Part shown: in pieces, positions 16,753 through 25,204 of the stretch
Numbering within the stretch: position 1 is the stretch's first letter
How the letters are laid out: every line of letters begins with the position of its first letter
Assembly: GCA_958296065.1 (NCBI GenBank)
Contig: CATQHX010000066.1
Coordinates: 1-59,885 of the forward strand
DNA: 59,885 nucleotides
DNA from: Vicinamibacterales bacterium
GTDB lineage: Bacteria > Acidobacteriota > Vicinamibacteria > Vicinamibacterales > UBA8438
Reading direction: 5' to 3'
Translations under genes and position numbers: made by a program
The notes under the pieces: generated by a model
Databases searched by the model: none
What the model saw: the letters and a program-made list of their open reading frames with translations, nothing else
Told to the model about the DNA's origin: nothing

Positions 16753-18447
16753 CTACTTGCTCGCGCGTACCCAGCGATCCACGTTGCGCAGCTTCAGTGA
16801 CAACTCCGTGATCGGTTCCTCGATCAGGCCGCCGGCGTCGTTCGTGGAGAAGAGCGACGAGACGCTGTCGTTCTTCTCGACCTCTTCGGCGGTCTGCTCG
16901 TCGAGGTGGATGCGCTTGCCGCTTGCCGTTCGCAGGTCGATGTCGTTGACGTTGTCCTTGCGCCCGAGCGCCTCGGTGGTAGTGATGTTCACCAGCACGT
17001 TCAGCTCGTCGTCGTACGCCTGCTGCAGCTCGAACCGCAGCGTCGCGACCCGCTCGCCATTGCGCCGCTCGCCGTGGAACACGGCGGTCTCGGGGAACTC
17101 CCCCGTCACCGTGCCCTGTGCCCGCTCCAGCCGTTCGGTGACGCTCGGGTGCGACGCCAGCATCCGCTCGATGGCGTTATCCACCGCGTCGGTGACCATG
17201 CCCCGGCTCTCGGACGGCGGGCTCGCTTCCTCTGCGTCTCTCAGTGCCTCGAACGTCCCGGCGAGCCCTTCGTTCCCCTCGTTCGCCCGGGCGAAGAAGA
17301 CGCTGGCGAACATGTCGGCTTCGCGTTCCCGGTCGCGGCCGTAGTTGGCCAGCACGAGGTTCCCGATACCGTTGGTCGCGAGTCCGCCGATTCCGGCGAC
17401 GCTGCGGTTGCCAGTCGTCCGGCTGAACACGTTCAGCAGTCCGCCGATCGCTTCGGCCGTTCTGACGCCCTTGTTGCTGCGGTAGCTGTGGCGCGACTCG
17501 ACGTGCGCGATCTCGTGCGCGAGCACGGCCTGCAACGCGGCCTCCGTCTCCAGCGCGCCCACCAGCCCCGTGGTCACGAAGATCCGGCCCCCCGGTATCG
17601 CGAAGGCGTTGACCATCGGGTGGTCCACCAGCGTGAACTCGTAGCCGTAGCCCTTCAACGGCGCAGGCCATTGCGACAGCAACTGCTCGCCGAGCCGCTG
17701 CAGCTCGGCCTGCACCTGTCGGTCCGGCACGACGCGGTACTCGGCGCGCGCCTGCGCGAGCCCCGCCCGCTGCAGCTCCTCCTCGACCTCCCACTCGGTG
17801 ACCTGCGGCTCCGGGTGGAAACAGACCATGCAGCGGCGGGAGTCGTGCACCGCGGCTTCGGCGAGGGTGCTGTACCCGACGCGCTCATTGGCGGGCACCT
17901 GGTGTTCCGAGCCGCGGACGTGCAACACGGTGGTCAGCGTGTCGGCGAAGTAGCGCTCGAACTCCTCCTCCGGGGTCTCGGTCTCGAAGATCTCGTCCAT
18001 CCAGATGCGGAACTCCGCCACCGTCGGCTCGTCCCCGTAGAAGCTGATCCGCCCCTCGCGGCCATCCGTCGTCTCGATGTCGATCTCGATGTGGTCGGGC
18101 TCGGGATCGGCATCCTTCACGCGCACCTGGACCGCCTCCGTCACGGGGAAGAGCTCGTCGCCCTCGTGGACGGCATGGACGCCGGGCCGGCTCGCCGTCA
18201 GGATCTCCACGCGGCGGTGTTCCCGCGCCGTCGGCCGCAGGGTGAGGGGATTGTCGCGGTCCTTGTGGCGCTCGACGTGGCGTTCGATCTGCCTCCAGCC
18301 CTCTTCCTGGGCGTCCCCTGCGGCTCTGCTCGCGACGCTCTTCAGGCGGTCGAGGAGTCCTTGCCCGGCCGCCGGCGCTGCCGTGGCCAGCAGCGCGATT
18401 GCGAGACCGCTGGCGGTAACGATGCGTCCCCGTTGCTGCTGTCTCAT
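16753..18447 (-). CDS. Secreted M48-family zinc metalloprotease
   Basis: ATG 18447 follows AGGAGAG and overlaps the upstream stop by ATGA. Signal peptide: RIVTASGLAIALLATAAPAA. After a long N-terminal region (residues about 30-230, no known domain) comes the peptidase: PMVNAFAIPGGRIFVTTGLV, the HEIAH zinc motif at about 311-315 in LQAVLAHEIAHVESRHSYRS, and the third ligand Glu in YGRDREREADMFA. It is 564 residues, longer than BepA-type proteases because of the N-terminal extension and a C-terminal beta-rich part (AVFHGERRNGERVATLRFEL onward). It probably performs periplasmic quality control or acts as a secreted peptidase. A small upstream ORF overlaps its start. Confidence 0.9.
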   Translation of the reverse strand: MRQQQRGRIVTASGLAIALLATAAPAAGQGLLDRLKSVASRAAGDAQEEGWRQIERHVERHKDRDNPLTLRPTAREHRRVEILTASRPGVHAVHEGDELFPVTEAVQVRVKDADPEPDHIEIDIETTDGREGRISFYGDEPTVAEFRIWMDEIFETETPEEEFERYFADTLTTVLHVRGSEHQVPANERVGYSTLAEAAVHDSRRCMVCFHPEPQVTEWEVEEELQRAGLAQARAEYRVVPDRQVQAELQRLGEQLLSQWPAPLKGYGYEFTLVDHPMVNAFAIPGGRIFVTTGLVGALETEAALQAVLAHEIAHVESRHSYRSNKGVRTAEAIGGLLNVFSRTTGNRSVAGIGGLATNGIGNLVLANYGRDREREADMFASVFFARANEGNEGLAGTFEALRDAEEASPPSESRGMVTDAVDNAIERMLASHPSVTERLERAQGTVTGEFPETAVFHGERRNGERVATLRFELQQAYDDELNVLVNITTTEALGRKDNVNDIDLRTASGKRIHLDEQTAEEVEKNDSVSSLFSTNDAGGLIEEPITELSLKLRNVDRWVRASK

Positions 18448-18813
18448 CGAAGCTCTCCTTTCCCGGCGCCGCATCGGCGCGCATGTTCGTCTTCCGGCTC
18501 CAACGCGTTGGTGTCGAAGTCACCGGCGGTGTGGCTGCACACGGTTGCTGCCTTGCGCGAGGAAGGAGCCTGCTCCTGATCGAGCAGGCTCCGGGCCTCT
18601 GCCACGGCGGCCGCAAAGCTGCCCGAGCGCGTCATCGACGACGGCCCGGGCCACTTCGGGGCGCTCGGCGCGCGCGGCGATCCGTTCGCGTGCGGCGTCG
18701 ATGTCGATCCCGGGACGGGGCCGCGGAGCATCACCGCAGCCATGAACCGCCGGGGGCGCGCTGGTTCCCGGCGCAGCCTGCGGTCTGCGCGCCGTGTAGA
18801 TCGATATCCGCAA
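18444..18813 (-). pseudogene. Small protein upstream of M48 protease, apparently frameshifted
   Basis: From ATG 18813 (MRISIYTARRPQAAPGTSAP) the frame reads PGIDIDAARERIAARAERPE and VARAVVDDALGQL. A second frame carries SFAAAVAEARSLLDQEQAPS, DFDTNALEPEDEHARRC and GAGKGELR with a stop at 18444 that overlaps the M48 start. One indel near 18615 would join them into a helical protein of about 120 residues. No family recognised. The overlap implies translational coupling to the protease. Confidence 0.4.
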
Positions 18814-18973
18814 CTCGCTGGCGAGTAGTCGTGGGTGGCGAGATCCTCATCGGGACGTGATAATATCCCCTAGACCGTTCTCATAGCAACACATAATAAC
18901 GGTGGAGCGTTACTTCGTCCAACTGCTTGCATGCCATGGACTTACGCGAAACCGGCCGGCGTACAATCGTCTC

Positions 18974-19417
18974 GTGCCGTCAACCAGGTGGGGAGCCGCA
19001 ATCGCCGCCCTTCTGCAGGAACGCGGGTGGACGCAGAAGCAGTTGGCCAGTGCGGCGCAACTGCGTCCGAACACGCTGACGGCGATCATCCGGCACGGGG
19101 GAGAGACCGACACCCGCACGCTGCGCCGCGTCGCGCGCGTCCTCGACGTTGATCTCGCCGAGTTGCTCATGACCCCGGAACAGAGGCTGGTCCTCCAGAC
19201 GCACCGCGAGCGCACCGTCGAGCGGATCACCGCGTCGGTGCTCGATCAGATCCGGGACACGGTCCACGAGCTGGTACGGAACGAGCTGGCCAAGGCCGGC
19301 GTGTCGACGGATCCGACGGACACGTCCGAGGTGGAGGAGCATCCGACCCTCGAGCGCGCGCGGATGCCGGAGCCGGACGCCGATCGAGAGCGTACCGACA
19401 TCGGCCGGGACCGTTGA
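18974..19417 (+). CDS. XRE-family transcriptional regulator
   Basis: The HTH_3 domain is clear: RWGAAIAALLQERGWTQKQL, ASAAQLRPNTLTAIIRHGGE and TRTLRRVARVLDVDLAELLM. The C-terminal half is a charged helix (RTVERITASVLDQIRDTVHE LVRNELAKAGV) and an acidic tail, possibly for oligomerisation. GTG 18974 gives the usual compact N-terminus; GTG 18902 would add 24 residues without HTH features. AT-rich DNA with GATAAT just upstream (about 18855-18900) is a likely promoter. The gene converges on the Lon-like protease with only two bases between stops, so they may influence each other's transcription. Confidence 0.85.
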   Translation: MPSTRWGAAIAALLQERGWTQKQLASAAQLRPNTLTAIIRHGGETDTRTLRRVARVLDVDLAELLMTPEQRLVLQTHRERTVERITASVLDQIRDTVHELVRNELAKAGVSTDPTDTSEVEEHPTLERARMPEPDADRERTDIGRDR

Positions 19418-19419
19418 CC

Positions 19420-22400
19420 TTACCCGGTCTTCTCCTGCGCCTGCGCGGGCGGCGACAGCGCCAGAGCCAGGGCCTCGTCGATTGTCGACACGTAGTGCAG
19501 GCCGATCTCGCGCTGCAGATCTTCGCCGAGGTCATCGTTGACCTCGCTCTCGTTCTGCTTCGGCACGATCACCTGGACTACCCCGCCCCGGCGGGCGGCC
19601 AGCACCTTCTCCTTGATGCCGCCGACGGGGAGCACGTTTCCGGAGAGCGTGATCTCGCCGGTCATCGCGAAGTCGCTGCGCACGGGGCGGCCGGTGAGCT
19701 CGGAGACCAGGGCGGCGACCATGGTCACGCCGGCCGACGGCCCGTCCTTCGGAAAGGCGCCCGCCGGCACGTGCAGGTGCACGTCGGTCTTCTTGTAGAA
19801 CCCCGGGGCGATGCCGTAGCGGGCGGCGTTGGCGCGCACCCACGACAGCGCCGCGCGCGCCGACTCCTTCATTACCTTGCCCAGGTGTCCGGTCGGGGTC
19901 AGCGCGCCGCGGCCACGCATCCGGCGCGCTTCGACGAACAGCACCTCGCCGCCCGCCGGCGTCCACACCAGCCCCATCGCCACGCCGGGGCGCCCCATGC
20001 GCTCGGCCACCACCGCGTCGACGCGCCGAGGCGCACCCAGCAGGTCGGCGACGGTCCGTTCCGTGATCTCGGCCGGCGACTCGTCCCCCTCGGCTCGCCG
20101 CAGCGCCACCTTGCGGCATACGGCCCCGATCCGGCGTTCGAGCTCGCGGACCCCCGCTTCGTGCGTGTAGCCGCGAATCAGGGCGTGCAGCGCCCCGTCG
20201 GTGAGACGGACCTGCGCGGCCGTCAGCCCGTTCCCGGCCAGCTGCCGCCCGACCAGATGCGAGGCGGCGATTTCGAACTTCTCGTCCTCGGAGTAGCCCG
20301 GCAGTTCAATCACCTCCAGGCGGTCCTGGAGCGGAACCGGGATCATTTCCCGCACGTTCGCCGTGGCGACGAAGAACACCTCCGCCAAGTCGAACGGCAC
20401 CTCCACGTAGTGGTCAACGAACCTGTCGTTCTGTACCGGGTCGAGTATCTCGAGCAACGCCGACGCCGGGTCGCCGGCGCTGCGCGCCGTCCGTTCCATC
20501 TTGTCGATCTCGTCCAGCACCAGCACCGGGTTCTTCACCCCGATGTCGACGAGTTGGCGGACGATCCGGCCCGGCTGCGCGCCGCTCCACGTGCGGTTGT
20601 GTCCGCGCAGCTCCGTCTCGTCGCTCAAGCCGCCGCACGAGATCGCGGCGAGCTGTCGGCCCATCGCGTCGGCGATGCTGCGAGCGAGCGACGTCTTGCC
20701 GACGCCAGGCGGGCCGATGAAGCACAGAATCGATCCCTCTGCGCCGCCGAGCTTTCGCGCGGCCAGGTACTCCAGAATCCGTTCCTTCGCCTTCGCGAGC
20801 CCGCTGTGCCGCTCGTCCAGCAGTTGCCTGGTGCGCCGCGTGTCGATCCGCGCCTCGTCGCGTGCGTTCCACGGCAGGCCGGTCAGCCACCGGAGATAGG
20901 CGAAGCTGCGGTTGTAGTCCGCATCGCCCGGCGAGCTCGCCAACAGCACTTCCAGCTCGCGTTTCCCCTGGCGCCGCGCTTCCGGCGGCAGATCGCCGAG
21001 CTCGATCACCGCCCGGAGCCGCTCGACGTCGGGCACGACCTCGCCGCTGCCGGTCCGCCCGCCGAGCACCTCGCCGACCATGCTCTCGGTCACCGTGACC
21101 CTCGCGGGCGTGCGATCACCAGACGTCTCCAGCCGGAGCGCCACCCTCCTGCAGAACGCCGAGACGGCACGGTCCAGGGCGCGCACGCCCATTTCCTGCG
21201 CGTGGTCGCGGATCATCGTCCGTAGCGCCTCGTCTTCGAACTCGATCAGGCCGCTCGTCAGCCCGTGGTCCCGGATCCGTGCCGGCACGAGAATCCGCTT
21301 GGCGATCTCCAGCTTCTCGTCCTCCGAGTACCCGCCGATCTCGATCACCTCGAGGCGGCTGCGCAGCGTCGTCGGAATCCGGCCGAGCACGTTCGCCGTG
21401 GCAATGAACAAGACCTCGGAGAGATCGAACGGCACTTCCAGGTAGTGGTCGTGAAATATCGCGTTCCGCGTCGGATCGAGTGCGGCGAGCAACGCCACGC
21501 CCGCACCCTCCCCGATCTTGTCGAGCTCGTCGAGCACGAACACGGGATTCCTCGCCCCGACGCTCTGCAGCTGCCGGATGATCCGCCCCGGCTGCGCCCC
21601 ACCCCAGGCGCGGTGTTCGCCGCGCACGTCGGAAGCCTGCCGCATGCCGTTGCACGATACGTCCGCGAACCGGCGGCCGAGCGCCTCTGCGATACTCGCC
21701 GCCAGCGACGACTTGCCCACGCCGGGTGGCCCGGCGAAGCAGAGAACCGCTCCCCGCGCGTCACGCTTCCGCCGGCGCACGGCAAGGTATTCGAGGATGC
21801 GCTCCTTCGCTTTCCGGAGTCCGAAGTGCTGCGCGTCGAGAACCGTGTGGGCGCCTTCGAGATCAAGCTTTTCGGCCTTGCCGCCGGTCCACGGCAGGTC
21901 GGTCAGACACCGCAGGTACTCCATCGTCTTCGCGTCGCTCTTGTCCGAGAGGCGGTCGAGCTCGGGCTGCAACTGCGCCCGCACCGCCCTGGGCATGCCG
22001 CACGTGTCGAGCTTGCCGCGGAGTCTGGCGACCGGGTCGGTCAACTGCGCCCGCGCATCCTCGAGCCTCTGCTTCAGAAACTTGTCGCCGTTCGATCGCA
22101 GGCGTTCCTTCCGGGCGTCGTCCACGCGGTACACCCACACGCGCTCGTAGCGGTCGATCCTGGCCTGCAGGGCGCGTGCGTAAGCCCTGTCCGGCGTCAT
22201 CATGTCGTCGAGCGCCTCGACCACGAACGCGTTCAGCGCGCGCACCCGTGCGCACGGATCGAGCATCTCGAGCCACTCCTGCTGCAGGCGGACCGGAACC
22301 TCCATATCCGGAATCCCCCGGATCAGGCTGACCGCGATGAAGTCGGCCGCCACGTCGAGAAACCGCAGGGGCCGCTCCGCCGCTTCGTTTCCGCCATCGC

Positions 22401-23091
22401 CCCGGCCTCCCGGTTCGTTCGGCGGCCGCTCCTTGCGACAGCGGTCGTACTCGCGCCCGACCTGCTCGATCGCCTCCAGCGTGTCCAGCAAGTTGCTTCC
22501 CGGAACGGCGTCGATGCCCGGAGACTCGCCGATCAGCTTCACGAAGTTCTCCCGCAGTTCCGGGAAGTCGGCGCAGGCGCCGAAGACGGGGTACGCCGGG
22601 TTGCGCCCGAGCGGATCCTCCTCACCCTGGTCGCCGATCACGCGGGCGCTCGTCAACACGTGCAGGCTCGCCTCTCCGGGGCCGTACCGCGCGGTGACCG
22701 AGACCGTGCCAAGCGTGCAGACCTCGTCGAGGACGTCATCATCTTCGCCCCGCTGGCCGAACCCGGGGCGAAACTTGACGATGGTCGCCGGCGGAGCGTC
22801 TCCCAACTGCACGACGGCGTCACCCAGCTCGACGAGCCGCAGCAGCGGGTCCGTCCGGCTCACCGTCAGCGTTGCGCTCTCGTCGGGGAACAGGACCGTG
22901 TCCGCAAGCTCGAGGGTCGGCAGCGACGACACGTCGATCGGCTCTTCGCCGAGGTAGTGCATGACCCCGCGTCGTTCGTTGAAGCGCCGGTCGGCGAACA
23001 GCTCGCCCAGTTCCTCCAGCGCAGGCTCGGCGGACCCGGCGCCGGCCCAACAGGCTAGCTGGCTGAAGAAGTCCGAATCCCTGATCTGCAT
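19420..23091 (-). CDS. lon: Lon-type ATP-dependent protease with two tandem AAA+ modules
   Basis: A 1223-residue protein; ordinary LonA is about 800. Order: LON substrate-binding domain at about 55-155 (LPTLELADTVLFPD, VGTVSVTARYGPGE-like); helical region to about 390; then LPW motif, AAA+ module 1 with Walker A AGPPGVGKSS (453-462), Walker B PVFVLDELDK (516-525) and sensor FIATAN (562-567); a second LPW motif at about 739, AAA+ module 2 with Walker A IGPPGVGKTS (792-801), Walker B PVLVLDEIDK (855-864) and FVATAN; then the Lon protease domain with Ser1119 (KDGPSAGV) and Lys1162 (IKEKVLAA), spaced 43 residues as in E. coli Lon (S679/K722). Both ATPase modules look catalytically complete. It should unfold and degrade proteins in the cytoplasm. 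The ATG at 23091 is the only sensible start. Confidence 0.92.
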   Translation of the reverse strand: MQIRDSDFFSQLACWAGAGSAEPALEELGELFADRRFNERRGVMHYLGEEPIDVSSLPTLELADTVLFPDESATLTVSRTDPLLRLVELGDAVVQLGDAPPATIVKFRPGFGQRGEDDDVLDEVCTLGTVSVTARYGPGEASLHVLTSARVIGDQGEEDPLGRNPAYPVFGACADFPELRENFVKLIGESPGIDAVPGSNLLDTLEAIEQVGREYDRCRKERPPNEPGGRGDGGNEAAERPLRFLDVAADFIAVSLIRGIPDMEVPVRLQQEWLEMLDPCARVRALNAFVVEALDDMMTPDRAYARALQARIDRYERVWVYRVDDARKERLRSNGDKFLKQRLEDARAQLTDPVARLRGKLDTCGMPRAVRAQLQPELDRLSDKSDAKTMEYLRCLTDLPWTGGKAEKLDLEGAHTVLDAQHFGLRKAKERILEYLAVRRRKRDARGAVLCFAGPPGVGKSSLAASIAEALGRRFADVSCNGMRQASDVRGEHRAWGGAQPGRIIRQLQSVGARNPVFVLDELDKIGEGAGVALLAALDPTRNAIFHDHYLEVPFDLSEVLFIATANVLGRIPTTLRSRLEVIEIGGYSEDEKLEIAKRILVPARIRDHGLTSGLIEFEDEALRTMIRDHAQEMGVRALDRAVSAFCRRVALRLETSGDRTPARVTVTESMVGEVLGGRTGSGEVVPDVERLRAVIELGDLPPEARRQGKRELEVLLASSPGDADYNRSFAYLRWLTGLPWNARDEARIDTRRTRQLLDERHSGLAKAKERILEYLAARKLGGAEGSILCFIGPPGVGKTSLARSIADAMGRQLAAISCGGLSDETELRGHNRTWSGAQPGRIVRQLVDIGVKNPVLVLDEIDKMERTARSAGDPASALLEILDPVQNDRFVDHYVEVPFDLAEVFFVATANVREMIPVPLQDRLEVIELPGYSEDEKFEIAASHLVGRQLAGNGLTAAQVRLTDGALHALIRGYTHEAGVRELERRIGAVCRKVALRRAEGDESPAEITERTVADLLGAPRRVDAVVAERMGRPGVAMGLVWTPAGGEVLFVEARRMRGRGALTPTGHLGKVMKESARAALSWVRANAARYGIAPGFYKKTDVHLHVPAGAFPKDGPSAGVTMVAALVSELTGRPVRSDFAMTGEITLSGNVLPVGGIKEKVLAARRGGVVQVIVPKQNESEVNDDLGEDLQREIGLHYVSTIDEALALALSPPAQAQEKTG

Positions 23092-23136
23092 TTCACTTCT
23101 CCATCGGTTTTCAGCAGCGGATCGGTCGCGGTCGCC

Positions 23137-23380
23137 TCACGACCTGTCGGCCGGCCGCGGACGGTGCGGGAACTCGTGCGCCGCCAACCCTTCACGGCGC
23201 CGCATCTTCTGTTGGGCCACTGCCTGCGCTCCAGACTCGTGTTCCACGCTGGTAGACACCGTTCGGCCATTCAGTGACGATGGTGCCCCGCTCGGTGCGC
23301 CGGCGACGACCGGAACGTCGGCGTCGGCCGGCAGGTCACCAGCAGCTCGACGAGGATGTTCTCCAGGACGGGATCCATGG
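23137..23380 (-). pseudogene. Possible small gene upstream of Lon, frameshifted
   Basis: The minus strand has ATGGATCCCGTC at 23380 giving MDPVLENILVELLVTC; after a shift another frame gives GDLPADADVPVVAGAPSG, SLNGRTVSTSVEHESGAQAV and AQQKMRRREGLAAHEFPHRP ending at 23137. That would make a roughly 80-residue protein 45 bases upstream of the Lon start and co-oriented with it. It is unrecognised. Support is only codon-like composition. Confidence 0.25.
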
Positions 23381-24570
23381 TCGATTCTCGCCCGCTCAGG
23401 GCCCCAGAGTCGACCTGGGGGTCTGCTCGACGCGCAACCAAATGAGCAAGAGAGGCGGTTGCGAGGACCGTCGGCGGCCGAATCGATTCTGGGGGGGGTG
23501 GTTACAGCGCACACCGCGCGGCGGTAGGCGGGTCACCGATTCCAAAGTTCACGGCGCCGGGTACGGATGACGAGTCGCTGGACCCAGCTTAGCGTTCCGG
23601 CAGCGTCAGCACGAGTGCCTCTGTAAATGACTGTATATGCATACGTTTATCCGGATACCTAGAGGTCGTATCCCACGATGTACCCCACAACGTCGGGAAG
23701 GCTCCGGCAGCGTCTGCGTCGAGGTAGCCGCCCATACTGGATCGCCGGCTCGGGTTTGAGGAACTGGCCTTGCCCGTGCCCCGAATAGCGCTGCGGGCCG
23801 GAGCGGGCCGGTGGCCATCATGTGGCCCATGATACGCTGAGGTGCTTTTGCGTCTCCTCGGCGTCCGGGGGGACCGGTCCCAAGCGGCCAGCCTCGCCGT
23901 GGCCAACGGCGCCGCCGAGCGCCGCAAGGCGCTCCGACATCTCGTCTACGACCTGAGTGTTTACGGCCGAGGCGCTGCCGGCCATTTCTGACGCAGCCCA
24001 AAAGCGAATGGCGGCACCTCGGCGACGAGGATTCGCCGTTGCGTCGCGGAATCGAACGCGACGGCTTCAGTGTGTGGTGCCGGAAGGAAGCCGAGCGCGG
24101 CACGTGCGAAGGGCGCGTATGGCACGACAGCAGCGAGAGGCGGAGGGGCATCCTGACCCGGACGAGGAAGGGCGCGAGACACGCGAGGAGTTCAAGGCTG
24201 CTCATGCTCGGGGAATCGGCCTGCTCCTGCCCGACGCGCGAGGCGAGCACTGGGACCGGCGGCGATAGAGCCGGCTCGTTTGGTCTGATCCGGCAGTGTC
24301 GAAGCGGGTCCCGCGCGCGCGGCGGTTCGCTCGGCCCGTCTGTAGCGTGATGTGTATGCCCAGCCCGCGCGGCGGGGAGAGACCGCGCACACTGCGGATC
24401 GACTCGTCTCGCAGGCTCTGCTGCGAGCGGTGGTCGAGCAAGGCCGGCGCGTCGGTTGATCGGATTATGATCTTGTCGCCAGATTCGCGATCTGTCTCGG
24501 TGGCGTCTGGCGGTGTTCCTGGCTGTCTTGCGTGTCGGCGACCGGCGCAACTCGTTCGGGCGGGTTCGAC
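23381..24570. other. Gene-poor interval, 1.2 kb
   Basis: Several Arg- and Pro-rich frames run through but none has a ribosome site, family pattern or consistent codon choice. One short frame on the plus strand around 23960-24270 is a possible decayed gene. The AT-richer patch near 23620-23670 (ACTGTATATGCATACG) may hold a promoter. I see no RNA gene. Confidence 0.4.
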
Positions 24571-24574
24571 CGAG

Positions 24575-24790
24575 GAACACTCGCTCAAGAGTCAGCTCGT
24601 CGCCATACAGCGCGCAATCGATGCGATCTAGGGGAACGCCTAGCCCGTCGACGGACGCGACAGGAAGAAGGCCGGCCAAGCCGGTCGTCAGACGGAAGCG
24701 CATGATGAGCGAGGAGCAGTGCAAGGCCGTCGCCGAACGCATGGAGCTACTCGGCTCGGCGGACAGGGGCGGAGCGATGACGAAGGGATG
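24575..24790 (+). pseudogene. Decayed copy of the 88-aa basic coiled-coil protein at 38.0 kb
   Basis: The plus strand reads TEEHSLKSQLVAIQRAIDAI then a stop; the next frames give RKKAGQAG and RMMSEEQCKAVAERM. The intact gene at 38007-38273 (minus) has EERSLKSQLVAIQRAISAIE, RKKAAKAVG and RAMSDEQRRAVAERM in that order. So this is a frameshifted, diverged copy in inverted orientation about 13 kb away, on the far side of the restriction-modification locus. Confidence 0.75.
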
Positions 24791-25204
24791 GCACGGAACC
24801 GAGGCGGATTCGGCGGGTGGCACCGAGCGGCGGGCGCGGTGGTCGGCTGCAATTCACCGGCGTAGCTGCGGGCCGACCGGCGTGTCAACGAGCTGCGGCC
24901 GTTCTACGCTGGCGCATCGGCCCTGGCGGGTGACACGCCGGCCGCCCCTCCGCTCAGAGAGCAACTATGGGCCTTGCGGACCCTCCGGGACGGAGGCGTC
25001 CCGGCCCTCGACACCTTCACACCGGACGCGCATCTTGCAGACGGGCGCGTGGGCTTACCGAGGGCCGTCACTGGGTGCAGCGGGGGCCGTGAACGCGGAT
25101 CCTCTCCTTCATCCGTGGCGTCGAAGCCAACCTCGGGGCGCGTTCGCATTGACACCGGACAGTCGGACGCTTTCAGCAGACGCCAAGAGGAGTGAGTCCC
25201 CACG
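24791..25204. other. Intergenic region upstream of hsdR
   Basis: No gene seen. It should contain the hsd operon promoter. There is no obvious strong -35/-10 pair. AGAGGAGTGAG about 10 bases before the hsdR ATG is a good ribosome site. Confidence 0.4.

Noticed and set aside
16906..18579. 557-codon plus-strand frame antisense to the M48 protease
   Set aside because: No domain, no start site; the protease on the minus strand has signal peptide and HEIAH motif.
19414..23058. Two long plus-strand frames antisense to the double-AAA+ Lon
   Set aside because: Composition typical of antisense reading of a GC-rich gene (RR, VE, QP repeats); Lon frame has complete motifs.
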